Positions 1 to 9,060 of a stretch of 64,000 nucleotides of DNA are shown here, piece after piece (position 1 is the stretch's first letter; each line of letters starts with the position of its first letter). Below the pieces are notes generated by a model that did no database searches, had not been told where the DNA came from, and saw nothing but the letters and a program-made list of their open reading frames with translations. This DNA is from Pseudescherichia sp031987975 (GTDB lineage Bacteria; Pseudomonadota; Gammaproteobacteria; Enterobacterales; Enterobacteriaceae): the NCBI RefSeq assembly GCF_031987975.1, contig NZ_DALZYX010000006.1, positions 62,001 to 126,000 on the forward strand, read 5' to 3'. A program made the translations under genes and the position numbers.

Positions 1-1
1 C

Positions 2-814
2 GCGCTGCTGCCGCTGCGTAAGCACTTTAAGCTGTTCAGCAACCTGCGTCCGGCGAAGCTGTATCAGGGGCTGGAAGCCTTCTGCCCGCTGCGGGCGGAT
101 ATCGCCGCCAACGGTTTTGATATTCTCTGCGTCCGCGAGCTGACCGGTGGGATCTATTTCGGCCAGCCGAAGGGCCGGGAAGGCAGCGGTCAGCATGAAA
201 AAGCGTTTGATACCGAGGTCTATCATCGCTTCGAGATCGAGCGCATCGCCCGCATCGCCTTTGAGTCCGCGCGCAAGCGCCGGAATAAAGTGACCTCTAT
301 CGATAAGGCCAACGTGCTGCAAACCTCGCTGCTGTGGCGCGAGATCGTTAACGAGATCGCCAAAGAGTACCCGGACGTTGAGCTGGCGCATATGTACATC
401 GACAACGCCACCATGCAGCTGATTAAGGATCCGTCCCAGTTTGACGTCCTGCTCTGCTCCAACCTGTTTGGCGACATCCTCTCCGACGAATGCGCGATGA
501 TCACCGGCTCGATGGGCATGTTGCCCTCCGCCAGCCTTAACGAGCAGGGCTTTGGCCTGTATGAGCCAGCAGGCGGCTCCGCTCCGGACATCGCCGGGAA
601 AAACATTGCTAACCCGATTGCCCAGATCCTCTCCCTGGCGCTGCTGCTGCGCTACAGCCTGAACGCCAACGATGCGGCGGATGCGATTGAAGCCGCGATT
701 AACCGCGCGCTGGAAGAGGGTGTGCGCACCGGTGACCTGGCCCGCGGCGGCGCGGCGGTCAGTACTGATGAGATGGGCGACATTATTGCCCGCTACGTAG
801 CGGAAGGGGTGTAA
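2..814 (+). CDS. leuB: 3-isopropylmalate dehydrogenase, C-terminal part
   Basis: The reading frame is open from base 2 and encodes the last 270 residues; the N-terminus lies outside the window. LeuB oxidises and decarboxylates (2R,3S)-3-isopropylmalate with NAD+ in leucine synthesis, in the cytoplasm. Visible family landmarks are the ELTGGIYFGQPKG segment, the SIDKANVL segment and the C-terminal YEPAGGSAPDIAGK stretch of the isopropylmalate/isocitrate dehydrogenase fold. Two bases separate its stop from the leuC ATG, as expected for the leuABCD operon. The identification is from close recall of the E. coli protein. Confidence 0.97.
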   Translation, partial: ALLPLRKHFKLFSNLRPAKLYQGLEAFCPLRADIAANGFDILCVRELTGGIYFGQPKGREGSGQHEKAFDTEVYHRFEIERIARIAFESARKRRNKVTSIDKANVLQTSLLWREIVNEIAKEYPDVELAHMYIDNATMQLIKDPSQFDVLLCSNLFGDILSDECAMITGSMGMLPSASLNEQGFGLYEPAGGSAPDIAGKNIANPIAQILSLALLLRYSLNANDAADAIEAAINRALEEGVRTGDLARGGAAVSTDEMGDIIARYVAEGV

Positions 815-816
815 TC

Positions 817-2217
817 ATGGCCAAGAGTTTGTATGAGAAGTTGTTTGACGCCCACGTGGTCTATGAAGCGCCGAACGAGACCCCACTGCTCTATATCGAT
901 CGTCACCTGGTGCATGAGGTGACCTCTCCGCAGGCGTTTGACGGCCTGCGGGCGCACCATCGCCCGGTGCGCCAGCCGGGTAAGACCTTCGCCACCATGG
1001 ATCACAACGTCTCGACCCAGACGAAAGATATCAACGCCTCGGGTGAGATGGCACGTATTCAGATGCAGGAGCTGATCAAGAACTGCAACGAGTTTGGCGT
1101 GGAGCTGTACGATCTGAACCACCCTTACCAGGGCATCGTCCACGTGATGGGACCGGAGCAAGGCATCACCCTGCCGGGGATGACCATCGTCTGCGGCGAC
1201 TCCCACACGGCCACCCACGGCGCATTCGGCGCGCTGGCGTTCGGGATTGGTACCTCCGAAGTTGAGCACGTGCTGGCAACCCAGACCCTGAAGCAGGGCC
1301 GCGCCAAGACCATGAAAATTGAGGTGCAGGGCCACGCCGCAGCGGGCATCACCGCAAAAGATATCGTACTGGCGATCATCGGCAAGACCGGCAGCGCGGG
1401 CGGTACCGGCCACGTCGTCGAGTTCTGCGGCGAAGCCATTCAGGCGTTGAGCATGGAGGGTCGGATGACCCTGTGCAATATGGCCATCGAGATGGGCGCT
1501 AAGGCGGGCATCGTCGCCCCTGACGAGACCACTTTTAACTACGTCAAAGGCCGCCTGCACGCGCCGAAAGGCAAAGATTTCGATGACGCAGTGGCCTACT
1601 GGAAGACGCTGAAGTCTGACGAGGGCGCGACCTTTGATACCGTCGTCACATTGCAGGCGGCAGAGATCGCCCCGCAGATCACCTGGGGAACTAACCCAGG
1701 CCAGGTGATCGCCGTGGGCGAGAACATTCCCGATCCGGCCTCGTTTGCCGATCCGGTTGAGCGCGCCAGCGCGGAGAAGGCGCTGGCCTATATGGGCCTG
1801 AAGCCGGGCATCCCGCTGACCGACGTGAGCATCGACAAGGTATTTATCGGCTCCTGCACCAACTCGCGCATTGAAGACCTGCGCGCGGCGGCAGAGATTG
1901 CCAAAGGACGTAAGGTTGCACCGGGCGTTCAGGCGCTGGTGGTTCCTGGCTCTGGCCCGGTGAAAGCCCAGGCGGAAGCGGAAGGTCTGGATAAAATCTT
2001 TATCGAGGCGGGCTTTGAGTGGCGTCTGCCGGGCTGCTCCATGTGCCTGGCGATGAACAACGATCGCCTGAATCCAGGCGAGCGCTGCGCCTCTACCAGT
2101 AACCGTAACTTTGAAGGCCGCCAGGGGCGCGGGGGACGTACCCACCTGGTCAGCCCGGCCATGGCCGCCGCCGCCGCCGTTACCGGCCACTTCGCTGACA
2201 TTCGCAGCATCAAATAA
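817..2217 (+). CDS. leuC: 3-isopropylmalate dehydratase large subunit
   Basis: 466 residues, the usual LeuC length. With LeuD it isomerises 2-isopropylmalate to 3-isopropylmalate in leucine synthesis. It is an aconitase-family [4Fe-4S] enzyme. The three cluster cysteines are visible in FIGSCTNSR (one) and GCSMCLAMN (two), and the substrate region GDSHTATHGAFGALAFGIGTSE is intact. The ATG at 817 follows the leuB stop by two bases, so translation is probably coupled. A long minus-strand frame across this gene (793-2385) is a codon-bias shadow. Confidence 0.98.
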   Translation: MAKSLYEKLFDAHVVYEAPNETPLLYIDRHLVHEVTSPQAFDGLRAHHRPVRQPGKTFATMDHNVSTQTKDINASGEMARIQMQELIKNCNEFGVELYDLNHPYQGIVHVMGPEQGITLPGMTIVCGDSHTATHGAFGALAFGIGTSEVEHVLATQTLKQGRAKTMKIEVQGHAAAGITAKDIVLAIIGKTGSAGGTGHVVEFCGEAIQALSMEGRMTLCNMAIEMGAKAGIVAPDETTFNYVKGRLHAPKGKDFDDAVAYWKTLKSDEGATFDTVVTLQAAEIAPQITWGTNPGQVIAVGENIPDPASFADPVERASAEKALAYMGLKPGIPLTDVSIDKVFIGSCTNSRIEDLRAAAEIAKGRKVAPGVQALVVPGSGPVKAQAEAEGLDKIFIEAGFEWRLPGCSMCLAMNNDRLNPGERCASTSNRNFEGRQGRGGRTHLVSPAMAAAAAVTGHFADIRSIK

Positions 2218-2227
2218 GGAGACCATC

Positions 2228-2833
2228 ATGGCAGAGAAATTTACCCAGCATACCGGCCTGGTGGTCCCTCTGGATGCCGCTAACGTCGATACCGATGCGA
2301 TCATTCCCAAGCAGTTTTTACAGAAGGTCACGCGTACCGGCTTCGGCGCGCATCTGTTCAACGACTGGCGTTTCCTCGACGACAAAGGCGAGCAGCCGAA
2401 CCCGGAGTTCGTGCTGAATTTTCCGCAGTATAAAGGCGCCTCTATCCTGCTGGCGCGGGAAAACTTTGGCTGCGGCTCCTCACGTGAGCACGCGCCGTGG
2501 GCGCTGACCGACTACGGCTTTAAGGTGGTGATCGCCCCAAGCTTTGCCGATATCTTCTACGGCAACAGCTTTAACAATCAGCTGCTGCCGGTCACGCTGA
2601 GCGATAGCGAGGTGGATGAGCTGTTTAACCTGGTGCAGAGCCATCCGGGCATCACTTTCGTGGTAGACCTGGAGGCACAGAAGGTGATCGCCGGGGAGAA
2701 ATCCTACAGCTTCAATATCGACGCGTTCCGCCGCCACTGCATGTTAAACGGTCTGGACAGCATCGGCCTGACGTTGCAGCACGAAGAGGCTATCTCCGCC
2801 TATGAACAGCGGCAGCCCGCCTTTATGAGCTAA
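2228..2833 (+). CDS. leuD: 3-isopropylmalate dehydratase small subunit
   Basis: 201 residues starting at ATG 2228 (MAEKFTQHTGLVV), the same start and length as E. coli LeuD. The frame is open further upstream, but that part lies inside leuC and lacks homology. GGAG six bases upstream is a good ribosome-binding site. It is the swivel-domain partner of LeuC; the segment FGCGSSREHAPWAL is the family signature. It is the last gene of the leu operon and is followed by a strong terminator. Confidence 0.97.
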   Translation: MAEKFTQHTGLVVPLDAANVDTDAIIPKQFLQKVTRTGFGAHLFNDWRFLDDKGEQPNPEFVLNFPQYKGASILLARENFGCGSSREHAPWALTDYGFKVVIAPSFADIFYGNSFNNQLLPVTLSDSEVDELFNLVQSHPGITFVVDLEAQKVIAGEKSYSFNIDAFRRHCMLNGLDSIGLTLQHEEAISAYEQRQPAFMS

Positions 2834-2857
2834 CTGATACCGGTTTTAAACACCATT

Positions 2858-2889
2858 AACGGCGAGGAGCGATCCTCGCCGTTTTTTTA
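2858..2889 (+). terminator. leu operon rho-independent terminator
   Basis: Perfect 11-bp stem (aacggcgagga with tcctcgccgtt) around a GCGA loop, followed by a run of seven T. It sits 24 bp after the leuD stop. Confidence 0.93.
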
Positions 2890-2943
2890 TGCGTTGAATT
2901 TGTTAGCGTTATTAAATTAGTTAATGGTCATTATAAAATAGTG

Positions 2944-2973
2944 TTGACGCGCATAGCCAATCGCGCCTATCAT
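2944..2973 (+). promoter_or_regulatory. Candidate sigma-70 promoter of the DUF1471 gene
   Basis: TTGACG at 2944-2949 and TATCAT at 2968-2973 with an 18-bp spacer, about 60 bp ahead of the small exported-protein gene. Assigned from consensus similarity only. Confidence 0.6.
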
Positions 2974-3035
2974 TTATCTATCGATCGTTAACTAATTAAC
3001 GACCCCAGACAAAATCAAGCTTAAGGATTACCATC

Positions 3036-3248
3036 ATGAAATCGATTAAAACTCTTGTTGCTGCCGTTGCTCTCTCCACCCTCTCATTTGGTGCGTTTGC
3101 CCAGAGCGTAACCGCCAGCGGTACCACCATTGACGATGCTGAAGCGAAAATTGCCGCTCAGGCCCAGCAGGCCGGTGCCTCTTCCTATAAAATCACCGAA
3201 GCCAACGTCAATAACAACGTGCATATGACGGCTGAGCTGTATAAATAA
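3036..3248 (+). CDS. DUF1471 (YhcN/BhsA family) small periplasmic protein
   Basis: 70 residues. The N-terminus is a clear Sec signal peptide (Lys-containing start, hydrophobic core, FGAFA-Q cleavage), leaving a mature protein of about 48 residues. That part has the DUF1471 pattern, with alternating Ala/Gln helix and a C-terminal strand ending VHMTAELYK. DUF1471 proteins (BhsA, McbA, YdgH, YhcN) are small stress-induced envelope proteins affecting biofilm and permeability; no specific function can be given here. AAGGATT precedes the ATG. A gene here is an addition relative to K-12, where leuD and setA are close neighbours. It is monocistronic with its own candidate promoter. Confidence 0.82.
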   Translation: MKSIKTLVAAVALSTLSFGAFAQSVTASGTTIDDAEAKIAAQAQQAGASSYKITEANVNNNVHMTAELYK

Positions 3249-3260
3249 TAGTGCTGTATT

Positions 3261-3287
3261 GCCCGGCGGCGCACTGCTTGCCGGGCC
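3261..3287. repeat. REP-like palindrome between DUF1471 gene and setA
   Basis: GCCCGGC (3261-3267) and GCCGGGC (3280-3286) form an imperfect hairpin of the enterobacterial REP/PU type. It lies between two convergent genes and probably stabilises or ends both transcripts. A related element lies between araA and araD. Confidence 0.7.
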
Positions 3288-4471
3288 TAAACATCCCTCA
3301 CCCGCATTGTCAGCCCCAGCGTCAGCAGTGAAATCCCCGCAATAACCCAGTAGACCGCCCCGTGGCCATAGCTTTGCGCCAGCGCCCCCTGAATCACCCC
3401 CGCCAGAATCACCCCTGTAGAGATACTGTTGGTAAACAGCGTGGTGGCCGAACCCGCCCGCCCAGGCATCAGATCCTGAAACCAGAGCATGCCGATCCCG
3501 GCAACTATCCCGATAAACACCGCGTTGAAGAGCTGAAGCAGCAGCAGCGCATGTTCGCTATGGAAGAAGAGCAGGCCAATGTAGAACAGCACCCCCGCCG
3601 CGACCGCCAGGGACATCATCCGCCGTTTACCAAAGCGTTTAACGTAGTAACCAGCAAGGATCATCGCCGGGATCTCCAGCCCGGCGGCGGTACCCATCAG
3701 GATCCCTGCCAGCCGGTCGGGCAGGCCGAGATCCCCGCTGATCCACAGCGGCATATCGATGATGTACATGGTGTTGCAGGTCCACATCAGCGTGGAGGCG
3801 ATAAACAGCTTGCGCACGTTACCATCGCGCCAGCCGCTGACCTGCGTTACCGCCACGTCCGCAGGCTGCTCCACCCGCGCCACCGACGGCAAAATCAGCG
3901 CAATCAGCGCGAAGCTGATGATAAAGATCCCGGCGGCGATGGAGAACATGGCGGTAAAACCGTAGTTTAGCGCCAGCATAAAGGCCAGCGGCGGGCCGAT
4001 GACCCACGCCAGCGAGAGCTGGGCGCGCATCACCGAGCTGAACATCACCACCTCGCGGGCCGAGCTGTCGGCATACTCCCGGGCGAGGGCAAAGAGCTGC
4101 GGCATAGCGGTGTTGGCCAGCGAAGCCAGCAGCACGCCGCAGGTGATCAAGGTCAGGTAGTGACGGTTAAAGGCGAACAGCAGCGCATTGCCCACCGCCA
4201 TCACACAGCAAAACATGATCAGCTTGCGGCGATCGCCCTGGCTGTCGGATCGTTTCGCCAGCCACAGGCTGACAAGGATCCCGGCGATGGCGTTGACAGT
4301 GTAGAACAGCCCCACCCAGAACGGCTCGGCTCCCACCTCGCGGCTGAGAAAGAGGCTGAGCGTCGGCGCCTGCAGCGCCCCGGCAATCCCCATCATAAAC
4401 GCGACGATCATAAACGCGGCGTAGACCCCGTTCAGCCGCCTCCCCATTGTCATCAGCCAGAGCATAGGCAT
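3287..4471 (-). CDS. setA: Sugar efflux transporter SetA
   Basis: 394 residues; a 12-helix major facilitator protein of the inner membrane, matching E. coli SetA throughout (LQAPTLSLFLSREVGA near the N-terminus, RSDSQGDRRKLI loop, LMPGRAG late loop). SetA exports glucose, lactose and analogues and helps relieve sugar-phosphate stress. It lies directly downstream of the SgrS sRNA and could be expressed by read-through, as in E. coli. Two in-frame ATGs, at 4471 and 4465, follow an AAAAGG ribosome-binding site; the first is taken here, though K-12 begins near the second. Confidence 0.95.
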   Translation of the reverse strand: MPMLWLMTMGRRLNGVYAAFMIVAFMMGIAGALQAPTLSLFLSREVGAEPFWVGLFYTVNAIAGILVSLWLAKRSDSQGDRRKLIMFCCVMAVGNALLFAFNRHYLTLITCGVLLASLANTAMPQLFALAREYADSSAREVVMFSSVMRAQLSLAWVIGPPLAFMLALNYGFTAMFSIAAGIFIISFALIALILPSVARVEQPADVAVTQVSGWRDGNVRKLFIASTLMWTCNTMYIIDMPLWISGDLGLPDRLAGILMGTAAGLEIPAMILAGYYVKRFGKRRMMSLAVAAGVLFYIGLLFFHSEHALLLLQLFNAVFIGIVAGIGMLWFQDLMPGRAGSATTLFTNSISTGVILAGVIQGALAQSYGHGAVYWVIAGISLLTLGLTMRVRDV

Positions 4472-4489
4472 CCTTTTAGCGTGTGAGAA

Positions 4490-4586
4490 AAGAAAAAAGC
4501 CAGCAGAATCATAGCTGCTGGCGTGGCGATAAGCACCAATACTCAGTCACACAGATGAAAGCAGTTGGGCACCGCTTTCATCTGCA
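4490..4586 (-). ncRNA. sgrS: SgrS small RNA, short form without sgrT
   Basis: On the minus strand 4553-4534 reads TGTGTGACTGAGTATTGGTG, which matches, as recalled, the E. coli SgrS region that base-pairs with ptsG mRNA. It is followed by a terminator: an 8-bp stem (4499-4506 with 4515-4522) and six T. A perfect 11-bp hairpin (CAGATGAAAGC/GCTTTCATCTG) lies at the 5' side. The RNA appears to be only about 95-100 nt, against 227 nt in E. coli, and there is no room for the 43-codon sgrT frame. It is divergent from sgrR, which activates it in E. coli. The 5' end is estimated. Confidence 0.88.
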
Positions 4587-4649
4587 AGGATTATTGGCTT
4601 AATATAGGGAAAAATAAATTGCTGAGTTTTCGCCGGGAGTTCCCCTTTT

Positions 4650-6305
4650 ATGTCCTCTGGTCGTCTGCAACAACAGTTTATCCGCCTGTGGCAGTGCTGT
4701 AGCGGCGCATCCCGGGAGACAACGCTTAGCGAGCTGGCGGAGCAGCTAAGCTGTTCCCGCCGCCATATGCGGACCCTGCTCAACGCCATGCAGCAGCGTG
4801 GCTGGCTGACGTGGGAAGCGGAAGCTGGTCGCGGTAAACGCTCGCGCCTCACCTTTCTCTATACCGGCCTGGCGCTCCAGCAGCAGCGAGCAGAGGATCT
4901 GCTGGATCAGGATCGCATCGATCAGCTGGTGCAGCTGGTAGGCGATAAAAGCGCCGTCCGGCAGATGCTGGTTTCACACCTTGGCAGAAGCTTTCGTCAG
5001 GGTCGGCATATTCTGCGCGTGCTCTACTATCGGCCGCTGCGTAACCTGCTGCCCGGCACGGCGCTGCGCCGTTCGGAAACCCACATTGCCCGCCAGATCT
5101 TTAGCGCACTGACGCGAATAAATGAGGAAAATGGGGAACTGGAGCCGGATATCGCCCATCACTGGAAGTGTCTCTCTCCCCTGCACTGGCGTTTTTATCT
5201 GCGTCCCGGCATTCATTTTCACCACGGTCGCGAGCTGGAGATGAGCGACGTCATCACTTCCCTGCAGCGGGTTAACGCCCTGCCGCTCTACTCGCATATC
5301 ACAGAGATCGTCTCCCCTACCCCCTGGACACTGGATATTCACCTCTCCCAGCCCGACAGCTGGCTGCCGTGGCTGCTGGGTCACGTGCAGTCGATGATCC
5401 TGCCTCGGGAGTGGCCGACCATGGAGAACTTTGCCAGCCTGCCGGTGGGCACCGGCCCATACGCGGTAACGCTCAATAACAGCAACCAGCTGAAGATCCA
5501 CGCCTTTGATGACTACTTTGGCTTCCGGGCGCTGATCGATGAGGTGAACGTCTGGGTGCTGCCCGACGTTAATGACGATCTGAGCGCGGGCCTGACGCTG
5601 GAGGGACCCGGTGGGGAGGAGAAAGCAGTTGAGAGCCGCCTCGAGGAGGGGTGCTACTACCTGCTGTTTGACGCCCGCACTCGTCGCGGCGCCAGCCAGC
5701 AGGTGCGGGAGTGGGTGAGCCAGATCCTCTCCCCGGCGAGCCTGCTTTTTCACGCCGAGGAGCACCACCAGCGCTACTGGTTTCCGGCCTACGGCCTGCT
5801 GCCGCGCTGGCATCATACCCGGCCGGGTGGCAGCGAAAAGCCAGCCGGGCTGGAGTCGCTGACCCTGACTTACTACCGGGAACACATTGAACATCGGGTG
5901 CTGGCCCAGACCATGAGCGCCCTGCTGGCGGCGCATCAGGTGACGCTGCATATTCAGGAGGTGGACTACGAGGAGTGGCACAGCGGCGATGCGGTGAGCG
6001 ATATCTGGCTCAACAGCGCTAACTTTACCCTGCCGCTGGATTTCTCCCTCTTTACCCACCTCTATGAGGTGCCGCTGTTGCAGAAGTGTATTCCCCGTGA
6101 CTGGCAGGCGGATGCCACCCAGTGGCGAGCGGGTGAGATGAACCTGGCCGCCTGGTGTCAGCAGCTGCTGGCGGGCAAGGCGATTGTGCCGCTGATCCAC
6201 CACTGGCTGATGATCCAGGGACAGCGCAGCATGCGCGGCCTGCGGATGAACACCCTGGGCTGGTTTGATTTTAAATCGGCGTGGTTTGCCCCGCCGGACC
6301 CATAA
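4650..6305 (+). CDS. sgrR: Transcriptional regulator SgrR
   Basis: 551 residues, the length of E. coli SgrR. An N-terminal winged helix-turn-helix (about residues 20-60, TTLSELAEQLSCSRRHMRTLLNAM) is followed by an SBP_bac_5-like solute-binding domain (about 165-500) that senses a small molecule. SgrR activates sgrS during glucose-phosphate stress and represses its own gene. Divergent placement from sgrS/setA is conserved, and its operator should lie in 4587-4649. The thiB riboswitch begins 41 bp after its stop. Confidence 0.95.
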   Translation: MSSGRLQQQFIRLWQCCSGASRETTLSELAEQLSCSRRHMRTLLNAMQQRGWLTWEAEAGRGKRSRLTFLYTGLALQQQRAEDLLDQDRIDQLVQLVGDKSAVRQMLVSHLGRSFRQGRHILRVLYYRPLRNLLPGTALRRSETHIARQIFSALTRINEENGELEPDIAHHWKCLSPLHWRFYLRPGIHFHHGRELEMSDVITSLQRVNALPLYSHITEIVSPTPWTLDIHLSQPDSWLPWLLGHVQSMILPREWPTMENFASLPVGTGPYAVTLNNSNQLKIHAFDDYFGFRALIDEVNVWVLPDVNDDLSAGLTLEGPGGEEKAVESRLEEGCYYLLFDARTRRGASQQVREWVSQILSPASLLFHAEEHHQRYWFPAYGLLPRWHHTRPGGSEKPAGLESLTLTYYREHIEHRVLAQTMSALLAAHQVTLHIQEVDYEEWHSGDAVSDIWLNSANFTLPLDFSLFTHLYEVPLLQKCIPRDWQADATQWRAGEMNLAAWCQQLLAGKAIVPLIHHWLMIQGQRSMRGLRMNTLGWFDFKSAWFAPPDP

Positions 6306-6346
6306 GGCTTTCGGATTTCTTACATAATCATTACAATAAGGCCGTG

Positions 6347-6428
6347 CTCAACGGGGTGCTGCGCGATGCGTGTGCTGAGAAAATACCCGTCGAACCTGAT
6401 CCGGATAACGCCGGCGAAGGGATTTGAG
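6347..6428 (+). promoter_or_regulatory. TPP (thi-box) riboswitch upstream of thiBPQ
   Basis: The order of conserved blocks is that of the THI element: outer stem CTCA (6347-6350) with TGAG (6425-6428), GGGGTGC, CTGAGA, TACCC, GAACCTGATC, GGATAA and GCCGGCGAAGGGA. It should bind thiamine pyrophosphate in the nascent mRNA and turn off thiBPQ when thiamine is plentiful. It begins 41 bp after sgrR and ends 47 bp before the thiB start codon. Confidence 0.96.
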
Positions 6429-6475
6429 GCTACCGCTCAAAATCCTTTGCCACTCTCTTTCTATTGAGGTGCAAA

Positions 6476-7474
6476 GTGTTAAAAAAATGTCTGCCGCTGC
6501 TGCTGCTTGTGGCCGCCCCCGTTTTTGCCGCCCCGGCTGCTAATAAACCCGTTCTCACCGTCTACACCTACGACTCCTTCGCCGCCGACTGGGGGCCAGG
6601 TCCTGCGGTGAAAAAAGCCTTTGAGGCCGACTGCAACTGCGAGCTGAAGATGGTGGCGCTGGAGGATGGCGTCTCGCTGCTCAACCGTCTGCGCATGGAA
6701 GGCAAAAACAGCAAGGCCGACGTGGTACTGGGTCTCGACAATAACCTGCTGGAGGCGGCCAGCCAGACCAAACTGTTTGCAAAAAGCGGCGTGGCAGCCG
6801 ATGCCGTTAACGTCCCCGGCGGCTGGAAAAACGATACATTTGTCCCCTTCGACTACGGCTACTTTGCCTTTGTCTATGACAAGAACAAGCTAAAAAACCC
6901 GCCGAAGAGCCTGAAGGAGCTGGTGGAGAGCGACCAGAAGTGGCGAGTGATCTATCAGGATCCGCGCACCAGCACCCCAGGGCTGGGCCTGCTGCTGTGG
7001 ATGCAAAAAGTCTACGGAGATAAAACGCCTGAAGCGTGGCAGAAGCTGGCGGCGAAAACCGTCACCGTCACCAAAGGCTGGAGCGAAGCCTACGGCCTGT
7101 TCCTGAAGGGCGAGAGCGATCTGGTCCTGAGCTATACCACCTCCCCGGCCTATCACCTGATCGAAGAGAAAAAGGATAACTACGCGGCGGCGGACTTCAG
7201 CGAAGGCCACTATCTACAGGTAGAGGTCGCCGCCCGCACCGCAGCCAGCAAACAGCCTGAGCTGGCGGAGAAGTTCCTCCAGTTTATGGTCAGCCCGGCG
7301 TTCCAGAACGCCATCCCGACCGGCAACTGGATGTACCCGGTGAGCAACGTAACGCTGCCCGCTGGCTTTGACCAGCTGACGAAGCCGAAAACCACCCTGG
7401 AGTTTACCCCGCAGCAGGTCTTCTCCCAACGCGCTGAGTGGATTAATACGTGGCTTCGCGCGACCAGCCGCTAG
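6476..7474 (+). CDS. thiB: Thiamine/TPP-binding periplasmic protein
   Basis: 332 residues from GTG 6476 (MLKKCLPLLLL), the start matching E. coli TbpA/ThiB. GAGGTG upstream is the ribosome-binding site, and the TTG at 6464 lies within it. A signal peptide of about 22 residues is followed by the class of binding protein that delivers thiamine and its phosphates to ThiPQ. Conserved blocks include TVYTYDSFAADWGPGP and the C-terminal NWMYPV. It is the first gene under the TPP riboswitch and overlaps thiP by 25 bp. Confidence 0.96.
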   Translation: MLKKCLPLLLLVAAPVFAAPAANKPVLTVYTYDSFAADWGPGPAVKKAFEADCNCELKMVALEDGVSLLNRLRMEGKNSKADVVLGLDNNLLEAASQTKLFAKSGVAADAVNVPGGWKNDTFVPFDYGYFAFVYDKNKLKNPPKSLKELVESDQKWRVIYQDPRTSTPGLGLLLWMQKVYGDKTPEAWQKLAAKTVTVTKGWSEAYGLFLKGESDLVLSYTTSPAYHLIEEKKDNYAAADFSEGHYLQVEVAARTAASKQPELAEKFLQFMVSPAFQNAIPTGNWMYPVSNVTLPAGFDQLTKPKTTLEFTPQQVFSQRAEWINTWLRATSR

Positions 7475-9060
7475 TTCCCGGCTGGCTGCTGCCCGGCGCG
7501 ACCGCTGCCACCCTGCTGGTGGCGGTGGCGCTGGCGGCGTTTGTTGCCCTCTGGCTCAACGCGCCGACCACCGACGTCTCGGCGCTGTGGCACGATAGCT
7601 ACCTGCGTCACGTCATTGCTTTCTCTTTTATACAGGCATTTCTCTCTGCTCTGCTCTCGGTGGTGCCTGCCATCTTTCTGGCCCGCGCCCTCTATCGCCG
7701 TCGCTTTCCCGGACGGCTGATGCTGCTCCGCCTCTGCGCCATGACCCTGATCCTACCGGTGCTGGTGGCGGTTTTTGGCATCCTGACCGTCTACGGGCGT
7801 CAGGGCTGGCTGGCGTCGCTGTGTGATGCCCTCGGCCTGCCGTGGCTCTTCTCACCCTACGGGCTGAGCGGCATCCTGCTGGCGCACATCTTTTTTAACC
7901 TGCCGATGGCGACCCGCCTGCTGCTCCAGGCCCTGGAGCAGATCCCCGGCGAGCAGCGCCAGCTCGCCGCCCAGCTGGGAATGCGCGGTTTTGCCTTCTT
8001 CCGCTTTGTAGAGTGGCCGTGGCTGCGGCGGCAGATCCCACCGGTGGCGGCGCTGATCTTTATGCTCTGCTTCGCCAGCTTCGCCACTGTCCTGTCGCTG
8101 GGCGGCGGTCCCAAAGCTACCACTATCGAGCTGGCGATCTATCAGGCCCTGAGCTTCGACTACGATCCTGGCCGCGCCGCGCTGCTGGGGCTATTACAGA
8201 TGATCTGCTGCCTGGGGCTGGTGCTGCTTAGCCAGCGCCTGAGCAAGGCCATTCCGGTGGGTAGCAATCAGATCCAGGGCTGGCGCGATCCCGAAGACAG
8301 CTGGCGCGCCCGGCTGGGCGACGGCCTGCTGATCGGCCTGGCGCTGCTGCTGCTGCTCCCGCCTCTGCTGGCGGTGATCGTCGAGGGCGTTAACCGTAAC
8401 CTGCCTGCGGTGCTGGCCCAGCCGGTGCTGTGGCAGGCGGTGTGGACCTCCCTGCGCATTGCCGTGCTGGCCGGGCTGCTCTGCGTGATCCTGACCATGA
8501 TGCTGCTCTGGAGCAGCCGCGAGCTGCGGGCGCGCGGACAGCCGCGCCGGGGTCAGGCGCTGGAACTCAGTGGGATGCTGATCCTCGCCATGCCCGGCAT
8601 CGTGCTGGCAACCGGCTTCTTTCTGCTGCTCAACAACTCTGTCGGCCTGCCCACCTCGGCGGATGGGATAGTGATCTTTACCAATGCCCTGATGGCCATT
8701 CCCTATGCCCAGAAGGTGCTCGATAACCCGATGCGGGACATCACCGCCCGCTACAGCCTGCTGTGCGAGTCGTTGGGCATGCGCGGCTTTTCACGCCTGC
8801 GGGTGGTGGAGCTGCGCGCGCTGCGGCGACCGCTGGCCCAGGCGCTGGCCTTCGCCTGCGTGCTCTCAATCGGCGACTTCGGGGTAGTGGCGCTGTTTGG
8901 TAACGAAGAGTTCCGTACGCTGCCCTTCTATCTCTATCAGCAGATTGGCTCCTACCGCAGCCAGGACGGCGCGGTGACGGCGCTGATCCTGCTGGCGCTC
9001 TGTTTTGTTCTCTTTACCGTTATTGAAAAACTTCCGGGCCGCCATGCTAAAACTCACTGA
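7450..9060 (+). CDS. thiP: Thiamine/TPP ABC transporter permease
   Basis: 536 residues, identical in length to E. coli ThiP. It is a fused permease with two homologous halves, each carrying about six membrane helices and an EAA loop (EQRQLAAQLGMRG in the first half, the CESLGMRGFSRL region in the second) that contacts the ATPase. It starts with GTG at 7450 inside the end of thiB (25-bp overlap) and overlaps thiQ by 17 bp, indicating tight translational coupling. It acts in the inner membrane. Confidence 0.96.
   Translation: MASRDQPLVPGWLLPGATAATLLVAVALAAFVALWLNAPTTDVSALWHDSYLRHVIAFSFIQAFLSALLSVVPAIFLARALYRRRFPGRLMLLRLCAMTLILPVLVAVFGILTVYGRQGWLASLCDALGLPWLFSPYGLSGILLAHIFFNLPMATRLLLQALEQIPGEQRQLAAQLGMRGFAFFRFVEWPWLRRQIPPVAALIFMLCFASFATVLSLGGGPKATTIELAIYQALSFDYDPGRAALLGLLQMICCLGLVLLSQRLSKAIPVGSNQIQGWRDPEDSWRARLGDGLLIGLALLLLLPPLLAVIVEGVNRNLPAVLAQPVLWQAVWTSLRIAVLAGLLCVILTMMLLWSSRELRARGQPRRGQALELSGMLILAMPGIVLATGFFLLLNNSVGLPTSADGIVIFTNALMAIPYAQKVLDNPMRDITARYSLLCESLGMRGFSRLRVVELRALRRPLAQALAFACVLSIGDFGVVALFGNEEFRTLPFYLYQQIGSYRSQDGAVTALILLALCFVLFTVIEKLPGRHAKTH

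Noticed and set aside
793..2385. 530-codon minus-strand open frame over leuC
   Set aside because: It lies antisense to a fully conserved gene, and its protein has the His/Arg/Gln-rich composition of a reverse-frame artefact in GC-rich DNA.
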